Below, piece by piece: positions 17,330 through 25,716 of a DNA stretch of 64,000 bases. A program made the position numbers and the translations under genes. Location of the stretch: contig NZ_VNJJ01000010.1 in assembly GCF_007786475.1 (NCBI RefSeq), positions 1 through 64,000 on the forward strand. Direction: 5' to 3'. Positions within the stretch are counted from its first letter, which is position 1, and each line of letters begins with the position of its first letter. This stretch comes from Cohnella terricola (GTDB lineage: Bacteria; Bacillota; Bacilli; Paenibacillales; Paenibacillaceae). The notes beneath the pieces were generated by a model. The model did not search any database. It had not been told where the DNA came from and was given only the letters and a program-made list of their open reading frames with translations.

Positions 17330-18673
17330 ATGAAATTGCAATCTCATAAGATGAAGGTTTCCATCGACGAGGAACCGTCCCATCTTGAACCGTTCAAGCA
17401 TTTTTTCGAGCAGTTGGACTCCGAAGGGATAACCATTGAAAAGCTGCCTCGGCCTAGAATAGAAGACTATCAATTGAAAGCCATTAACGCTACGCTTGCC
17501 CATACTTGGAACGGCAACGAATATTATCGTTCGAAGCTGGAAGAAGCGGGTTTCGCGGAATCGAGAATCGACAGCTTGGAGCAATTAGCGTCAGTACCGC
17601 TGCTTAAGAAAGACGTTATTCGCGGGGATAAGACGAAGATCTTGAGCGTCGATCCGAAACAGATCGGTCAGGTTCACCTTACAAGCGGAACATCGGGGAA
17701 GCCGATTTATACCGCCTACACGTTAGCCGATCAGTATGTCTATGATTTGCTGCCCAAATATTTAGAATTATTCAAGGAGACTGAAGTGGATATTGCGGCC
17801 ATTGCGCTGCCTTATGAGTTTGCGCTGCCCGGTCTCGGATTTCAACGTTTATTCCAGTTTGCGTTCGGAACGGCGGTGCTGTCGCTCGGCAAAGGCGGAT
17901 ACATGGCTCCCGTCGATAAATCATTGGAACTGATGAAGGAATACCAAGCGACGGTACTCGCTACTACGCCTTCCTATGCGGCGCTTTTAGTAGAAGAAAG
18001 CGAGAAATACGGAATCCGAATCGGCGAGGATATCAGACTCAAGAAGATTTGGCTGACCGGCGAAGGATGCTCCTCTACCTTCCGCGACCGGCTGGAGAAA
18101 TGGTGGGGCTGCGAAGTGTCCTTCTTCTACGGCTCGACGGAGTGCGGGGGCATTGGCGTTGAATGCAGCGAACACAAAGGCTATCACGTCATGGAAGGAC
18201 ATGTAAAAGTAGAAATTATCGATCCTGGTACGGAAAAGCCGATTCCGTATGGCAAAACCGGAGAGATCATCGTAACGACGCTGCTTCGCGAAGGAATGCC
18301 GATGTTACGTTACCAATCCGGTGATATTGGTTATTTGCAAGAGGCTAGATGTGCTTGCGGGAACACCATGGACGTTCTGCATCTGAGAGGAAGAAAGGAA
18401 AACATGATGCATTTGAATGGCGAGGACTATTCCCCGTTCTTGTTGGAACACTTCCTGATGGAAATTCCCGATGTGGGCATGTGGTATTATTTCAAGCTGA
18501 ATAACGGAGAGCTGAAGATCGAAGCGGAGCCGTTTCGGACGAAGTTAAACGACGAGCAATTGGCGGAGAAAATCCGTAAGCATATGTCCGATCGGATCGG
18601 GATTAACTGTCAAGTCGAAATCAGACACGACATCCCTCGTACTTTCGGGAAAGCGACCCGAGTGATCAATTAG
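17330..18673 (+). CDS. Phenylacetate-CoA ligase-like adenylate-forming enzyme (first copy)
   Basis: A 447-aa PaaK-type ANL enzyme that activates an aryl or other carboxylate as acyl-AMP and usually forms a CoA thioester. The ATP loop is 'HLTSGTSGKPIYT', the core motif 'FFYGSTECGGIGVEC', and the ribose-binding aspartate lies in 'RYQSGDIGYL'. A cysteine pair, 'CACGNTMDVLHLRGR', matches the PaaK zinc-like cluster. The start is ATG 17330, 6 nt after AAGGAGG; the longer reading frame has no ribosome site. The gene leads an operon with a second copy, a DAHP synthase and a chorismate-lyase-like gene, so 4-hydroxybenzoate is a reasonable substrate (inference). Confidence 0.85.
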   Translation: MKLQSHKMKVSIDEEPSHLEPFKHFFEQLDSEGITIEKLPRPRIEDYQLKAINATLAHTWNGNEYYRSKLEEAGFAESRIDSLEQLASVPLLKKDVIRGDKTKILSVDPKQIGQVHLTSGTSGKPIYTAYTLADQYVYDLLPKYLELFKETEVDIAAIALPYEFALPGLGFQRLFQFAFGTAVLSLGKGGYMAPVDKSLELMKEYQATVLATTPSYAALLVEESEKYGIRIGEDIRLKKIWLTGEGCSSTFRDRLEKWWGCEVSFFYGSTECGGIGVECSEHKGYHVMEGHVKVEIIDPGTEKPIPYGKTGEIIVTTLLREGMPMLRYQSGDIGYLQEARCACGNTMDVLHLRGRKENMMHLNGEDYSPFLLEHFLMEIPDVGMWYYFKLNNGELKIEAEPFRTKLNDEQLAEKIRKHMSDRIGINCQVEIRHDIPRTFGKATRVIN

Positions 18674-18708
18674 TCAAACCTCTTAAAAAGGAGAGGAGGG
18701 TATTCGTT

Positions 18709-19944
18709 ATGATTGACAACGATCGGGAGTGGGAGAGAAAGTTTAAAGAGTTGTTGGCTCGCATTCTCAAATCTCCTTTATACAAGGAAAAACTATCGAA
18801 ATATAGCCTGAAAGGCGTTGGGTTGGAGCATATCCAAACACTGCCTCTCACGACCAAAGAAGATCTACGGAAAGCCGGGAATTTCGGTCATCTTGCCGTC
18901 GAATTGAAAGAGGTTGCGCAATACCACGAATCAACCGGCACGACCGGAGAACCTTCCTCCTCCTGGTTCACCCTAGAGGACATGAGAACAGCGGGGAGAC
19001 AGATGAAGGAGTGCGGGGTTCGGCTGACCGCCGAAGATCTTGTGCTGATCCGCTTTCCATTCGCGATGGCACTGCCCGGGTACTCGATGCAGCAAGCGGC
19101 ATGGCAATCGGGAGCAGGGGTTGTTCCCGCAAGCAGTCGCACCGTTGTTACGCCATACCCAAGAGTGTTACAGCTGATGGAGCGTCTTCATGTGACGGTA
19201 GCCGCGGGGCTCCCGCGAGAGTTTGAGCTCCTGGCCGAAACAGCGCGCCTGATCGGCTTGATTCCGAGCAATCATTTTCCGGCATTACGTGCTCTATGCG
19301 TTGCCGGAGAACTCTTGAGCGACAAGCGCAAGGCGCATATCGAGAAGCTGTGGGGCGTGCCTGTTTTTAATATGTATGGTTCGACGGAAACGTCCGGTAT
19401 CGCTACGATGTGCGAATACGGCGAGATGCACATTGAGGAACAGGATTTCTACGTCGAAGTGCTGCGGGAAGACGGAGATGGCCCAATTGCTTATGGAAAA
19501 AGAGGGTTTGCGGCGATTACAACGCTTTCCCATCAAGGTTCTCCTCTGCTGCGATACTTTAACGAGGACATTATCTCTGTAGAACAATCCGCGTGTTCTT
19601 GCGGCCGAACCGGTGCCAAGCTAGCGCATTACGGCAGGAGCAAGGATCGAATCCGTATTGGCGATAACATCCTGGACGCCGCGGACCTCCAAGAAGCCGT
19701 TTATTCGTTAACTCCTGCTCCGGATGCTTGGAAGGTTATCGAGCAAGAGGAAGGACTCCATTTTCTACTCGATTCGCATGATTCCGGGAAATGGTCGGAG
19801 GAGGCAATTCGCGCTCATTTATCCGAGAAACTCCAAGCGACTGTCACCGTAGAGATCGTTGCCGACTCTAGGTTGCTTGACCGCGCGGAGCTTGTGAGGA
19901 ACATCCCATCGACAAAGCCAGTTTATGTTCAAAAACTCAGTTAA
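18709..19944 (+). CDS. Phenylacetate-CoA ligase-like adenylate-forming enzyme (second copy)
   Basis: A 411-aa PaaK-like enzyme with 'ESTGTTGEPSSSWFT' as ATP loop, 'NMYGSTETSGIATMCEYG', and 'SACSCGRTGAKLAHYGRSKDRI'. It is divergent from the first copy, and its loop has Glu-Pro in place of Lys-Pro. It follows the first copy by 35 nt with GGAGAGGAGG upstream. Two adenylating enzymes in one operon suggest two different acids, or one for activation and one for transfer onto a carrier. No carrier protein is nearby. Confidence 0.85.
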   Translation: MIDNDREWERKFKELLARILKSPLYKEKLSKYSLKGVGLEHIQTLPLTTKEDLRKAGNFGHLAVELKEVAQYHESTGTTGEPSSSWFTLEDMRTAGRQMKECGVRLTAEDLVLIRFPFAMALPGYSMQQAAWQSGAGVVPASSRTVVTPYPRVLQLMERLHVTVAAGLPREFELLAETARLIGLIPSNHFPALRALCVAGELLSDKRKAHIEKLWGVPVFNMYGSTETSGIATMCEYGEMHIEEQDFYVEVLREDGDGPIAYGKRGFAAITTLSHQGSPLLRYFNEDIISVEQSACSCGRTGAKLAHYGRSKDRIRIGDNILDAADLQEAVYSLTPAPDAWKVIEQEEGLHFLLDSHDSGKWSEEAIRAHLSEKLQATVTVEIVADSRLLDRAELVRNIPSTKPVYVQKLS

Positions 19945-19985
19945 GGATAGAATCCCGTCATAGCCGTTAAGAAAGGAGTATTCGA

Positions 19986-20840
19986 ATGAGCGAGAAATCG
20001 CAGCAAGATCCAAATGAGAAAACCGGACAAAAACTTCTCGTTAGCCGTCGCCATAAGAGCGAGGATACGATTATTCGGGTCAAGGATGTCGAATTTGGAG
20101 GTACTTTGCACGTCATGATCGCCGGTCCCTGCTCAATCGAATCGAGAGATCAGCTCTTGACGGTTGCGGCTGCTTTGAAGAATGCCGGCGTTACCGTATT
20201 GCGCGGTGGCGCGTTCAAGCCGAGATCCTCCCCGTACGACTTTCAAGGCCTAGGCGTGGAAGGTTTGAAAATCATGAAGGAAGTAGCCGATGAGACGGGG
20301 ATGGTCACGATCAGCGAGATCATGAGCGCTTCGCAAATCGATACGTTGGCCCTTTATGTCGACATCTTTCAGATCGGCGCCCGCAACATGCAGAACTTCG
20401 AATTGCTTAAAGCCGTCGGCCAAACCGGAAAGCCCGTTCTTTTGAAGCGCGGTCTTTCCGCCACGCTGGAGGAGTTTATTCTTGCGGCGGAATATATCCT
20501 GTATTCCGGGAATACGCAGGTCATGTTGATTGAGCGAGGGATACGTACTTTTGAAAAATGGACAAGAAACACGCTCGATATTGCTGCCATTCCGCTATTA
20601 AAACAGGAGACTCATCTCCCGGTACTCGTGGATGTGAGTCATTCCACCGGACGAAAGGATATTTTGCTGCCTTGCGCGAAAGCCGCGCTGGCCGCTGGCG
20701 CCGACGGGATCATGGTCGAGGTGCACCCTAATCCGCGGGTCGCGCTTTCGGATGCGAAACAGCAGATCGATATTGACGAATTTCATACGTTCTGGAACGG
20801 CCTCCAAGATTCGGGCTTGTTCGTTAACGGAGGGAGTTGA
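19986..20840 (+). CDS. aroF: 3-deoxy-7-phosphoheptulonate synthase (class I-beta DAHP synthase)
   Basis: A 284-aa enzyme condensing phosphoenolpyruvate and erythrose 4-phosphate, the first step of the shikimate pathway. Diagnostic stretches are '[10 protein letters not shown]', '[20 protein letters not shown]', '[17 protein letters not shown]', '[15 protein letters not shown]' and '[15 protein letters not shown]'. It has neither the chorismate-mutase domain nor a full ACT/FL regulatory domain, so it is probably not feedback-inhibited through those. In this operon it would raise chorismate supply for the next gene. A dedicated extra copy of an aro gene is typical of biosynthetic clusters. Confidence 0.92.
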   Translation: MSEKSQQDPNEKTGQKLLVSRRHKSEDTIIRVKDVEFGGTLHVMIAGPCSIESRDQLLTVAAALKNAGVTVLRGGAFKPRSSPYDFQGLGVEGLKIMKEVADETGMVTISEIMSASQIDTLALYVDIFQIGARNMQNFELLKAVGQTGKPVLLKRGLSATLEEFILAAEYILYSGNTQVMLIERGIRTFEKWTRNTLDIAAIPLLKQETHLPVLVDVSHSTGRKDILLPCAKAALAAGADGIMVEVHPNPRVALSDAKQQIDIDEFHTFWNGLQDSGLFVNGGS

Positions 20841-21406
20841 TAACCATAAACTCTTTCGACATGGATTCGCGTATTGCGGTAAAGGCGCTTGAATTTTTGC
20901 GGGAATCGATCTTGAAAATTTTACTGGTAACGGATGGACGGACAACGGATATGCTGGAAGCTCTGTTGAACGAAAAAATGATTGTTCATGTCATTCGGCA
21001 AGAGCAAATGAATGAAGAGTCCTCCGGTGATCCGTTTTATATTAGAGAATCTCTATTGGTAAGCGAGAAGAGCGGCTTTCTGGTATCTCACAATTTTTCG
21101 CTGGTACTATCGAAGCATGTGCCGCCTTCTTTGTTCGAGGAGATCTCAAACCGACAGGAGGGGATCGGAAAATCAATCGGCACGATGGGCTTGCGAACGT
21201 TTCGAAAAGTGCTTGATTTCGGAGCGAAAAACGAAGAGGAAGCGGTCGATCTGTTCCAAAAACCAATCGAGCTTCGTTTTCCGGAGTTACGCGGCCAAGT
21301 GCCTTATAAAAAGTACTCGATTTATTTCGGACCTGAGCCGGGCATTCAGATGCTTGAATATTTTAATCCGAATGTCATCGGATACGGAGCAAAGAACCGA
21401 CAGTAA
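20837..21406 (+). CDS. Chorismate pyruvate-lyase-like protein (4-hydroxybenzoate synthase candidate)
   Basis: A 189-aa protein. The pattern '[31 protein letters not shown]' then '[36 protein letters not shown]' then '[21 protein letters not shown]' resembles the DUF98/Rv2949c family, which splits chorismate into 4-hydroxybenzoate and pyruvate. The call is by remembered pattern, not by search. The gene overlaps the DAHP synthase stop. The TTG start at 20837 has a very close GGAGG, and ATG 20861 is an alternative. Position after a DAHP synthase and two aryl-ligase-like genes supports the role. Confidence 0.65.
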   Translation: MITINSFDMDSRIAVKALEFLRESILKILLVTDGRTTDMLEALLNEKMIVHVIRQEQMNEESSGDPFYIRESLLVSEKSGFLVSHNFSLVLSKHVPPSLFEEISNRQEGIGKSIGTMGLRTFRKVLDFGAKNEEEAVDLFQKPIELRFPELRGQVPYKKYSIYFGPEPGIQMLEYFNPNVIGYGAKNRQ

Positions 21407-21411
21407 ACGAA

Positions 21412-21454
21412 AAGGCTGACTCTGGGAGGAAGGTATATTCCGAGAGTCAGCCTT
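21412..21454. terminator. Bidirectional terminator between convergent operons
   Basis: AAGGCTGACTCT (21412-21423) pairs with AGAGTCAGCCTT (21443-21454). It closes the ligase/DAHP synthase operon and the reverse-strand small genes. Confidence 0.8.
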
Positions 21455-21461
21455 CGTGAGT

Positions 21462-21740
21462 CTATTGGTTTTTTTCTTTTTCATCCCTATGCTCGAAGAA
21501 ATCGACTCCCGTTTTTACCATGTGTTCGCCGGCATGTTTTACGCCGCTTTTAACAGCGGATATCAACTTCTCTATCGGAATATCGGAGTTTTGATCCGTT
21601 TCTTTTACGGCTTCGCTTATTTTTTCGCTAGTCACATCCGCACCGCCTTTAACGGCCTTTGCATAGCTGTCGGCGAAACGGTAGAGTTCTTGCTTGATTT
21701 CTCCGAGAATTCTCATGAAATCCTGATTTCCACCTGACAT
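21462..21740 (-). CDS. Small helical protein of unknown function (92 aa)
   Basis: GGAGGAGG lies 7 nt before ATG 21740. The protein is charged, helical and slightly amphipathic ('FMRILGEIKQELYRFADSYAKAV', 'IEKLISAVKSGVKHAGEHMVKTG'), with no cysteine or membrane segment. It has the same length as the 92-aa protein at 14987-15265 but no clear similarity. It follows the membrane protein gene at 21756 on the same strand. No family recognised. Confidence 0.6.
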   Translation of the reverse strand: MSGGNQDFMRILGEIKQELYRFADSYAKAVKGGADVTSEKISEAVKETDQNSDIPIEKLISAVKSGVKHAGEHMVKTGVDFFEHRDEKEKNQ

Positions 21741-21755
21741 TCGATTCACCTCCTC

Positions 21756-21974
21756 CTATTCATTGCCGTTTCCGAAAGGCTTCAACTTCATCTCAGGCTG
21801 ATCATCCAGCATAGGGGCGGAATCCTTCCGGGCAGAACGCGTTTCGTTGGTCATATACAATCGAATCACCGCCACGAGCACGCCTACCAGAAGAACAAAG
21901 GCGATTACGCCGCCTAACGATAGCCCAAGTATAAAAATCATCTTGTCCCAAAACCCCATTTTCCTTAAATTCAT
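21756..21974 (-). CDS. Small single-span membrane protein
   Basis: A 72-aa protein with one hydrophobic helix at residues ~13-38 ('IFILGLSLGGVIAFVLLVGVLVAVI') and a charged C-terminal tail. GGAGG lies about 11 nt before the ATG. It leads a two-gene reverse-strand unit, and a spore-type promoter element is visible 41 nt upstream. Function unknown. Confidence 0.6.
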   Translation of the reverse strand: MNLRKMGFWDKMIFILGLSLGGVIAFVLLVGVLVAVIRLYMTNETRSARKDSAPMLDDQPEMKLKPFGNGNE

Positions 21975-22014
21975 TTCCGATCCTACCTCCTCACTACTTA
22001 TTAGAGTTAGAGAA

Positions 22015-22023
22015 TAGTATATG
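22015..22023 (-). promoter_or_regulatory. Sigma-E/K type -10 element for the small reverse-strand genes
   Basis: On the reverse strand this reads CATATACTA, an exact CATANNNTA. An ATAAAA lies about 15 nt further upstream. Spacing to the ATG at 21974 is reasonable. Confidence 0.35.
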
Positions 22024-22197
22024 AATCGTTTTCCGTGATTTTATGGATGTTCGCATATTGTTCCGAAGACTTCCACTTCCGTCCATTCCGCGCATGCAGA
22101 GCAGTACATACCTATATGGAGTAAAAGAGAACTGATAAAGGAGTCTGAAAATCCAAGCCATATACCTTTCGCCTAGATCGGTTAAAGGAGGATTCCA

Positions 22198-23076
22198 ATG
22201 AATAAATCAACTCAATTAAGGAACATGATCGAGTCGTCATCAACGGATTATCTGATGGAAGCGCATAACGGCTTGTCCGCCAAAATCGTAGAAGAGGCCG
22301 GATTTAAAGGGATTTGGGCGAGTGGTCTGTCGATTTCGGCTTCGCTGGGCGTGAGGGATAATAATGAAGCTTCTTGGACGCAAGTGCTGGATGTTCTGGA
22401 ATTTATGAGCGATGCCGCTTCCATCCCGATTTTGCTCGACGGCGACACGGGATACGGCAATTTCAACAACGCAAGGCGTTTGGTTAAGAAGCTGGAACAG
22501 CTTCACATTGCCGGCGCGTGCATCGAGGATAAGCTATTTCCAAAAACCAATTCCTTTATCAGGGGAGAGGCGCAGCCTCTTGCCCCGATCGACGAGTTTT
22601 GCGGAAAAATCAAAGCGATGAAAGACACCCAGCGGGACGATCATTTTGTTGTCGTTGCAAGGGTAGAAGCATTGATTGCGGGACATGGGCTCGACGAAAT
22701 GCTCAGAAGAGCGGAAGCTTACCGGCAAGCGGGCGCGGATGCCATCCTCGCGCATAGCAAAAAGGCCGATATCGGCGAAATTGAAGCGTTCATGAAGGAG
22801 TGGGCCGGGAGGTTGCCGGTCGTCGCCGTGCCTACCAAATATTACACGACGCCAAAACAACGGTTCGAAGAGCTGGGTATCAGCCTGATCATTTGGGGCA
22901 ATCACAATTTGCGGGCTTCCGTCCGCGCGATGCAGCAATTATGCGCTCAATTATACCGGGAGCAAAGTCTTCTGCAGATCGAAAACAGCGTAGCCTCGTT
23001 AGAGGAAATCTTCCGGCTGCAAGACGCGGAAGAATTGGAGCGGGCCGAGGATAAGTATTTGCCCGACCACGATTAA
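22198..23076 (+). CDS. pepM: Phosphoenolpyruvate phosphomutase
   Basis: A 292-aa member of the isocitrate lyase/PEP mutase family that makes the C-P bond by converting PEP to phosphonopyruvate. The mutase signature EDKx5NS is exact ('[12 protein letters not shown]'), and the metal-site '[10 protein letters not shown]' matches the family's D-x-D. This signature separates true PEP mutases from lyases and hydrolases. AAAGGAGG precedes the ATG. A terminator follows at 23124, so it is transcribed apart from the decarboxylase and transaminase that complete 2-aminoethylphosphonate synthesis 2.6 kb downstream. Confidence 0.93.
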   Translation: MNKSTQLRNMIESSSTDYLMEAHNGLSAKIVEEAGFKGIWASGLSISASLGVRDNNEASWTQVLDVLEFMSDAASIPILLDGDTGYGNFNNARRLVKKLEQLHIAGACIEDKLFPKTNSFIRGEAQPLAPIDEFCGKIKAMKDTQRDDHFVVVARVEALIAGHGLDEMLRRAEAYRQAGADAILAHSKKADIGEIEAFMKEWAGRLPVVAVPTKYYTTPKQRFEELGISLIIWGNHNLRASVRAMQQLCAQLYREQSLLQIENSVASLEEIFRLQDAEELERAEDKYLPDHD

Positions 23077-23123
23077 CGAAACGAAATCCATGTAGATTAA
23101 TTAGGCTGTAATCCCGCATCGAT

Positions 23124-23156
23124 ACCGTGCCTGCCGTATGAAGGCGCGGTTTTTTC
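23124..23156 (+). terminator. Terminator after the PEP mutase gene
   Basis: ACCGTGCCT pairs with AGGCGCGGT (one G-U), followed by six T. Confidence 0.7.
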
Positions 23157-23203
23157 TTGCATTCACCCATAAGCCTGCGAAATTTTCTAAGGCCTATCCA
23201 CGA

Positions 23204-23240
23204 TTGACCTACACAGGGATGCCAATATGCGCATCTATTA
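23204..23240 (+). promoter_or_regulatory. Possible promoter of the kamA/phosphonate operon
   Basis: AC at 23213-23214, 17 nt, then CATCTATTA, one mismatch from CATANNNTA (sigma-K pattern), about 30 nt before the ribosome site. A vegetative reading (TTGACC at 23204 with a weak -10) is also possible, so sigma class is open. Confidence 0.3.
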
Positions 23241-23282
23241 GAGCAGTCCAAAGTTTGGTCATGGAGAGGAGAAATCAAGATC

Positions 23283-24458
23283 ATGCCGGCGAAATACATC
23301 ACCAATCTAGACGAGTTACCCTGGTTGACGGACGGAGAGAAGACCGCCTTGAAAGCCGTGCAGGACAAATTCGTTTTTCGTCTTAACGACTACTATTTGC
23401 GATTGATCGACTGGTCCGATCCGGATGACCCCATCCGGAAGCTTGTCATACCCAGTTCTACCGAACTTCAGGAATACGGACGTTGGGACGCTTCCGACGA
23501 AGACACCAACTATGTCGTCAAAGGATGCCAACACAAATACCGGACAACGGCATTGCTTCTCGTCTCGGAAGTATGCGGGGCCTACTGCAGGTTTTGCTTC
23601 CGCAAAAGATTATTCCGTGCCGACGTGAAAGAGGCCATGCCGGACGTACAAGACGGACTCGATTATATCGCAAGGACGACCGAGATCAACAACGTCCTGC
23701 TTACCGGCGGTGATCCCCTGATCTTGGCGACCGGGAAATTAAGGGCGCTCCTGGGAGCTTTAAGAGAGATCGAACATGTCAAAATCATACGGATCGGCTC
23801 CAAATTGCCTGTCTTTAATCCCATGCGGATCTATGAAGACCAAGAATTGCTTGACACGATTCGCATGTATTCCTCGGAACAGAAGCGGATATACGTGATG
23901 GCGCATGTCAATCATCCCAGAGAAATCACGCCGGAAGCCAGAAAATGCTTCAAAGCGCTTTACGAAGCCGGAGCCATCGTGGTGAATCAGACTCCCGTGC
24001 TCAAAGGAATCAACGACGACCCCGCCGTATTAGGAGAGCTTCTGGATCAGCTTTCCTGGGCGGGCGTGACTCCGTATTACTTTTTCGTTAATCGGCCCGT
24101 TGCAGGCAACAGAGGATTCGTGCTTCCGCTTTCTCAAGTGTATCGAATCGTCGAAGAAGCCAAGGCCAGAACGTCGGGCTTAGGCAAACGCGTAAAACTG
24201 TGCATGAGCCACACGTCCGGAAAAATCGAAATCCTTGCCGTCGAGGGGGGCAAAGCATATCTTAAATATCATCAATCACGCGACGGGGAATACGGCAAAC
24301 TCATGATTTTGGATTGTCCGCAAGACGCCGCCTGGTTCGACGATTTGCCCGGAAACGAAAAATATTGGCACAAACCGGAGAAGAAGACAAATGAGATCGT
24401 CTCTGTGAATGAGCTCCCGGATATGCCGCAGAAAAAAATAAACGAATTGCAGAGGTGA
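23283..24458 (+). CDS. KamA-family radical SAM aminomutase
   Basis: A 391-aa radical SAM/PLP protein of the lysine 2,3-aminomutase family. The [4Fe-4S] motif is 'CGAYCRFCFRKRLF' (CxxxCxxC), with 'VLLTGGDPLIL' for SAM and 'SGKIEI' for the PLP lysine. The two aspartates that hold the lysine substrate in the clostridial enzyme (Asp293 and Asp330) align with Arg (in 'YYFFVNRPVAG') and Cys/Met (in 'LCMSHTSGK'). The substrate is therefore probably not lysine and may carry a negative group, as in glutamate 2,3-aminomutase. The gene is 4 nt from the ATP-grasp gene. An amino acid or aminophosphonate substrate is inferred from context. Confidence 0.85.
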   Translation: MPAKYITNLDELPWLTDGEKTALKAVQDKFVFRLNDYYLRLIDWSDPDDPIRKLVIPSSTELQEYGRWDASDEDTNYVVKGCQHKYRTTALLLVSEVCGAYCRFCFRKRLFRADVKEAMPDVQDGLDYIARTTEINNVLLTGGDPLILATGKLRALLGALREIEHVKIIRIGSKLPVFNPMRIYEDQELLDTIRMYSSEQKRIYVMAHVNHPREITPEARKCFKALYEAGAIVVNQTPVLKGINDDPAVLGELLDQLSWAGVTPYYFFVNRPVAGNRGFVLPLSQVYRIVEEAKARTSGLGKRVKLCMSHTSGKIEILAVEGGKAYLKYHQSRDGEYGKLMILDCPQDAAWFDDLPGNEKYWHKPEKKTNEIVSVNELPDMPQKKINELQR

Positions 24459-24462
24459 CAAG

Positions 24463-25701
24463 ATGGTCCGATTTTTTAGATCAACTTCGGTCGTTCGTCC
24501 GATCGTAGGCGTTTATCTGGGCAGCGAATATTTGTCGAGAAGAGAAATCAAAGCGTATTACCGACTGCGGAAGCTGGTAGAAGCGAATAGGAAGGCGAGA
24601 ACGACGCTTACTTTTTTCACGGGGGCGGATGTGGACTTTGCCAGAAAGAGATTCTACGGGGCTTATTACGACTACCGCACTGAAACTTGGAGAAGGAAAT
24701 ACTTCCCCTTGCCGGACGTCGTCTACGTTCGTGGCGGAGGCAGGAGAACCAGACGCCTATTGGAAAAGTTCGATGATCTCGGGATCAGGAGAATCAATCC
24801 ATTGGCCGCTTTCTACAAAGACGATTTGTTTAAGATCATGAGCAAGGACCCCATCATGCGCAGACATCTCCCATCCACGGTGATCATCAGAAATTGGCAA
24901 GAAGCGAAACGCGCGGTCCGCAGATTCGGCAAAGCCTATCTGAAAGCGCATCGGGGCAGACGGGGACTTCAAGTCATGCGTATCGAAAGGGCGGCGAATA
25001 GAAGGGGATATTGGTATAGTTATTCAACGCTGGGCAGATTGGTTCGCAGAAGAGCGATCAATCTGGACGTCGCGGTGAGATCGGCGAGATCCTTTTTCGG
25101 CAGCAAAAAAATCATCGTGCAAAAGGCGATCGATCTGGTGAAGCTCCGCCATAATCGTCTTGTCGATTTTCGGGCCGAGGTACAAAGAGACAAGAGGGGC
25201 GAACTCGATATCGTCGGCGTATGCGTTCGGGTCGGACAGCCGAATTCCCCAATTACGACGCATGCTTTCGCCTACCGGTACGAGGATTATCTTTCCAAGC
25301 TATTCCCGCATGCCTCGGACAGAGAAATCACGAACTTAAAATACGATATTAAAGATTTCTTGTACAACGTCTACGAAGCGGTGGAGAGAAAATACGGCCA
25401 ATTCGGAGAAATCGGCATCGACTTCGGCGTCGATCGCAATAGAAGGATTTGGCTGATCGAATGCAACGCGCAATCGGCTAAAGTATCCATCGTCAAGGCA
25501 TACGGATCCAGAGCGGATCGCATTTTCTTGAATCCACTCGAATATGCGAAGTTGATTACGGAAAACAGCGATATTCCTAATCGGACAGCCGATCGCGCGA
25601 CGACAGATTCCGCGGCATCTGTTGCGGATTTCGAAGCCGCTAAGGAAGAGGCAAAGCCTGTTGAGGATCTCGGCGTTGAAGAGCTCACGTTTCAGTATTA
25701 G
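24463..25701 (+). CDS. YheC/YheD-family ATP-grasp protein (first of three)
   Basis: A 412-aa protein, rich in Arg and Lys in its N-terminal half. The ATP-grasp landmarks are 'KAYLKAHRGRRGLQVMRI' (first ATP lysine region), 'KIIVQKAIDLVK', 'VDFRAEVQRDKRGE', and the metal-binding 'GEIGIDFGVDRNRRIWLIECNAQSAK'. The final ~45 residues are an acidic, probably disordered tail. YheC/YheD proteins are known as spore-coat-associated ATP-grasp proteins in Bacillus. ATP-grasp enzymes join a carboxylate to an amine, so this could be an amide ligase acting on the aminomutase or 2-aminoethylphosphonate product (inference). The gene is tightly packed between kamA and the decarboxylase. Confidence 0.85.
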   Translation: MVRFFRSTSVVRPIVGVYLGSEYLSRREIKAYYRLRKLVEANRKARTTLTFFTGADVDFARKRFYGAYYDYRTETWRRKYFPLPDVVYVRGGGRRTRRLLEKFDDLGIRRINPLAAFYKDDLFKIMSKDPIMRRHLPSTVIIRNWQEAKRAVRRFGKAYLKAHRGRRGLQVMRIERAANRRGYWYSYSTLGRLVRRRAINLDVAVRSARSFFGSKKIIVQKAIDLVKLRHNRLVDFRAEVQRDKRGELDIVGVCVRVGQPNSPITTHAFAYRYEDYLSKLFPHASDREITNLKYDIKDFLYNVYEAVERKYGQFGEIGIDFGVDRNRRIWLIECNAQSAKVSIVKAYGSRADRIFLNPLEYAKLITENSDIPNRTADRATTDSAASVADFEAAKEEAKPVEDLGVEELTFQY

Positions 25702-25716
25702 GCAGGTGTTGTTCAA

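Noticed and set aside
23138-23386. 82-aa ORF before the KamA gene
   Set aside because: Begins inside the pepM terminator and overlaps the true KamA start.
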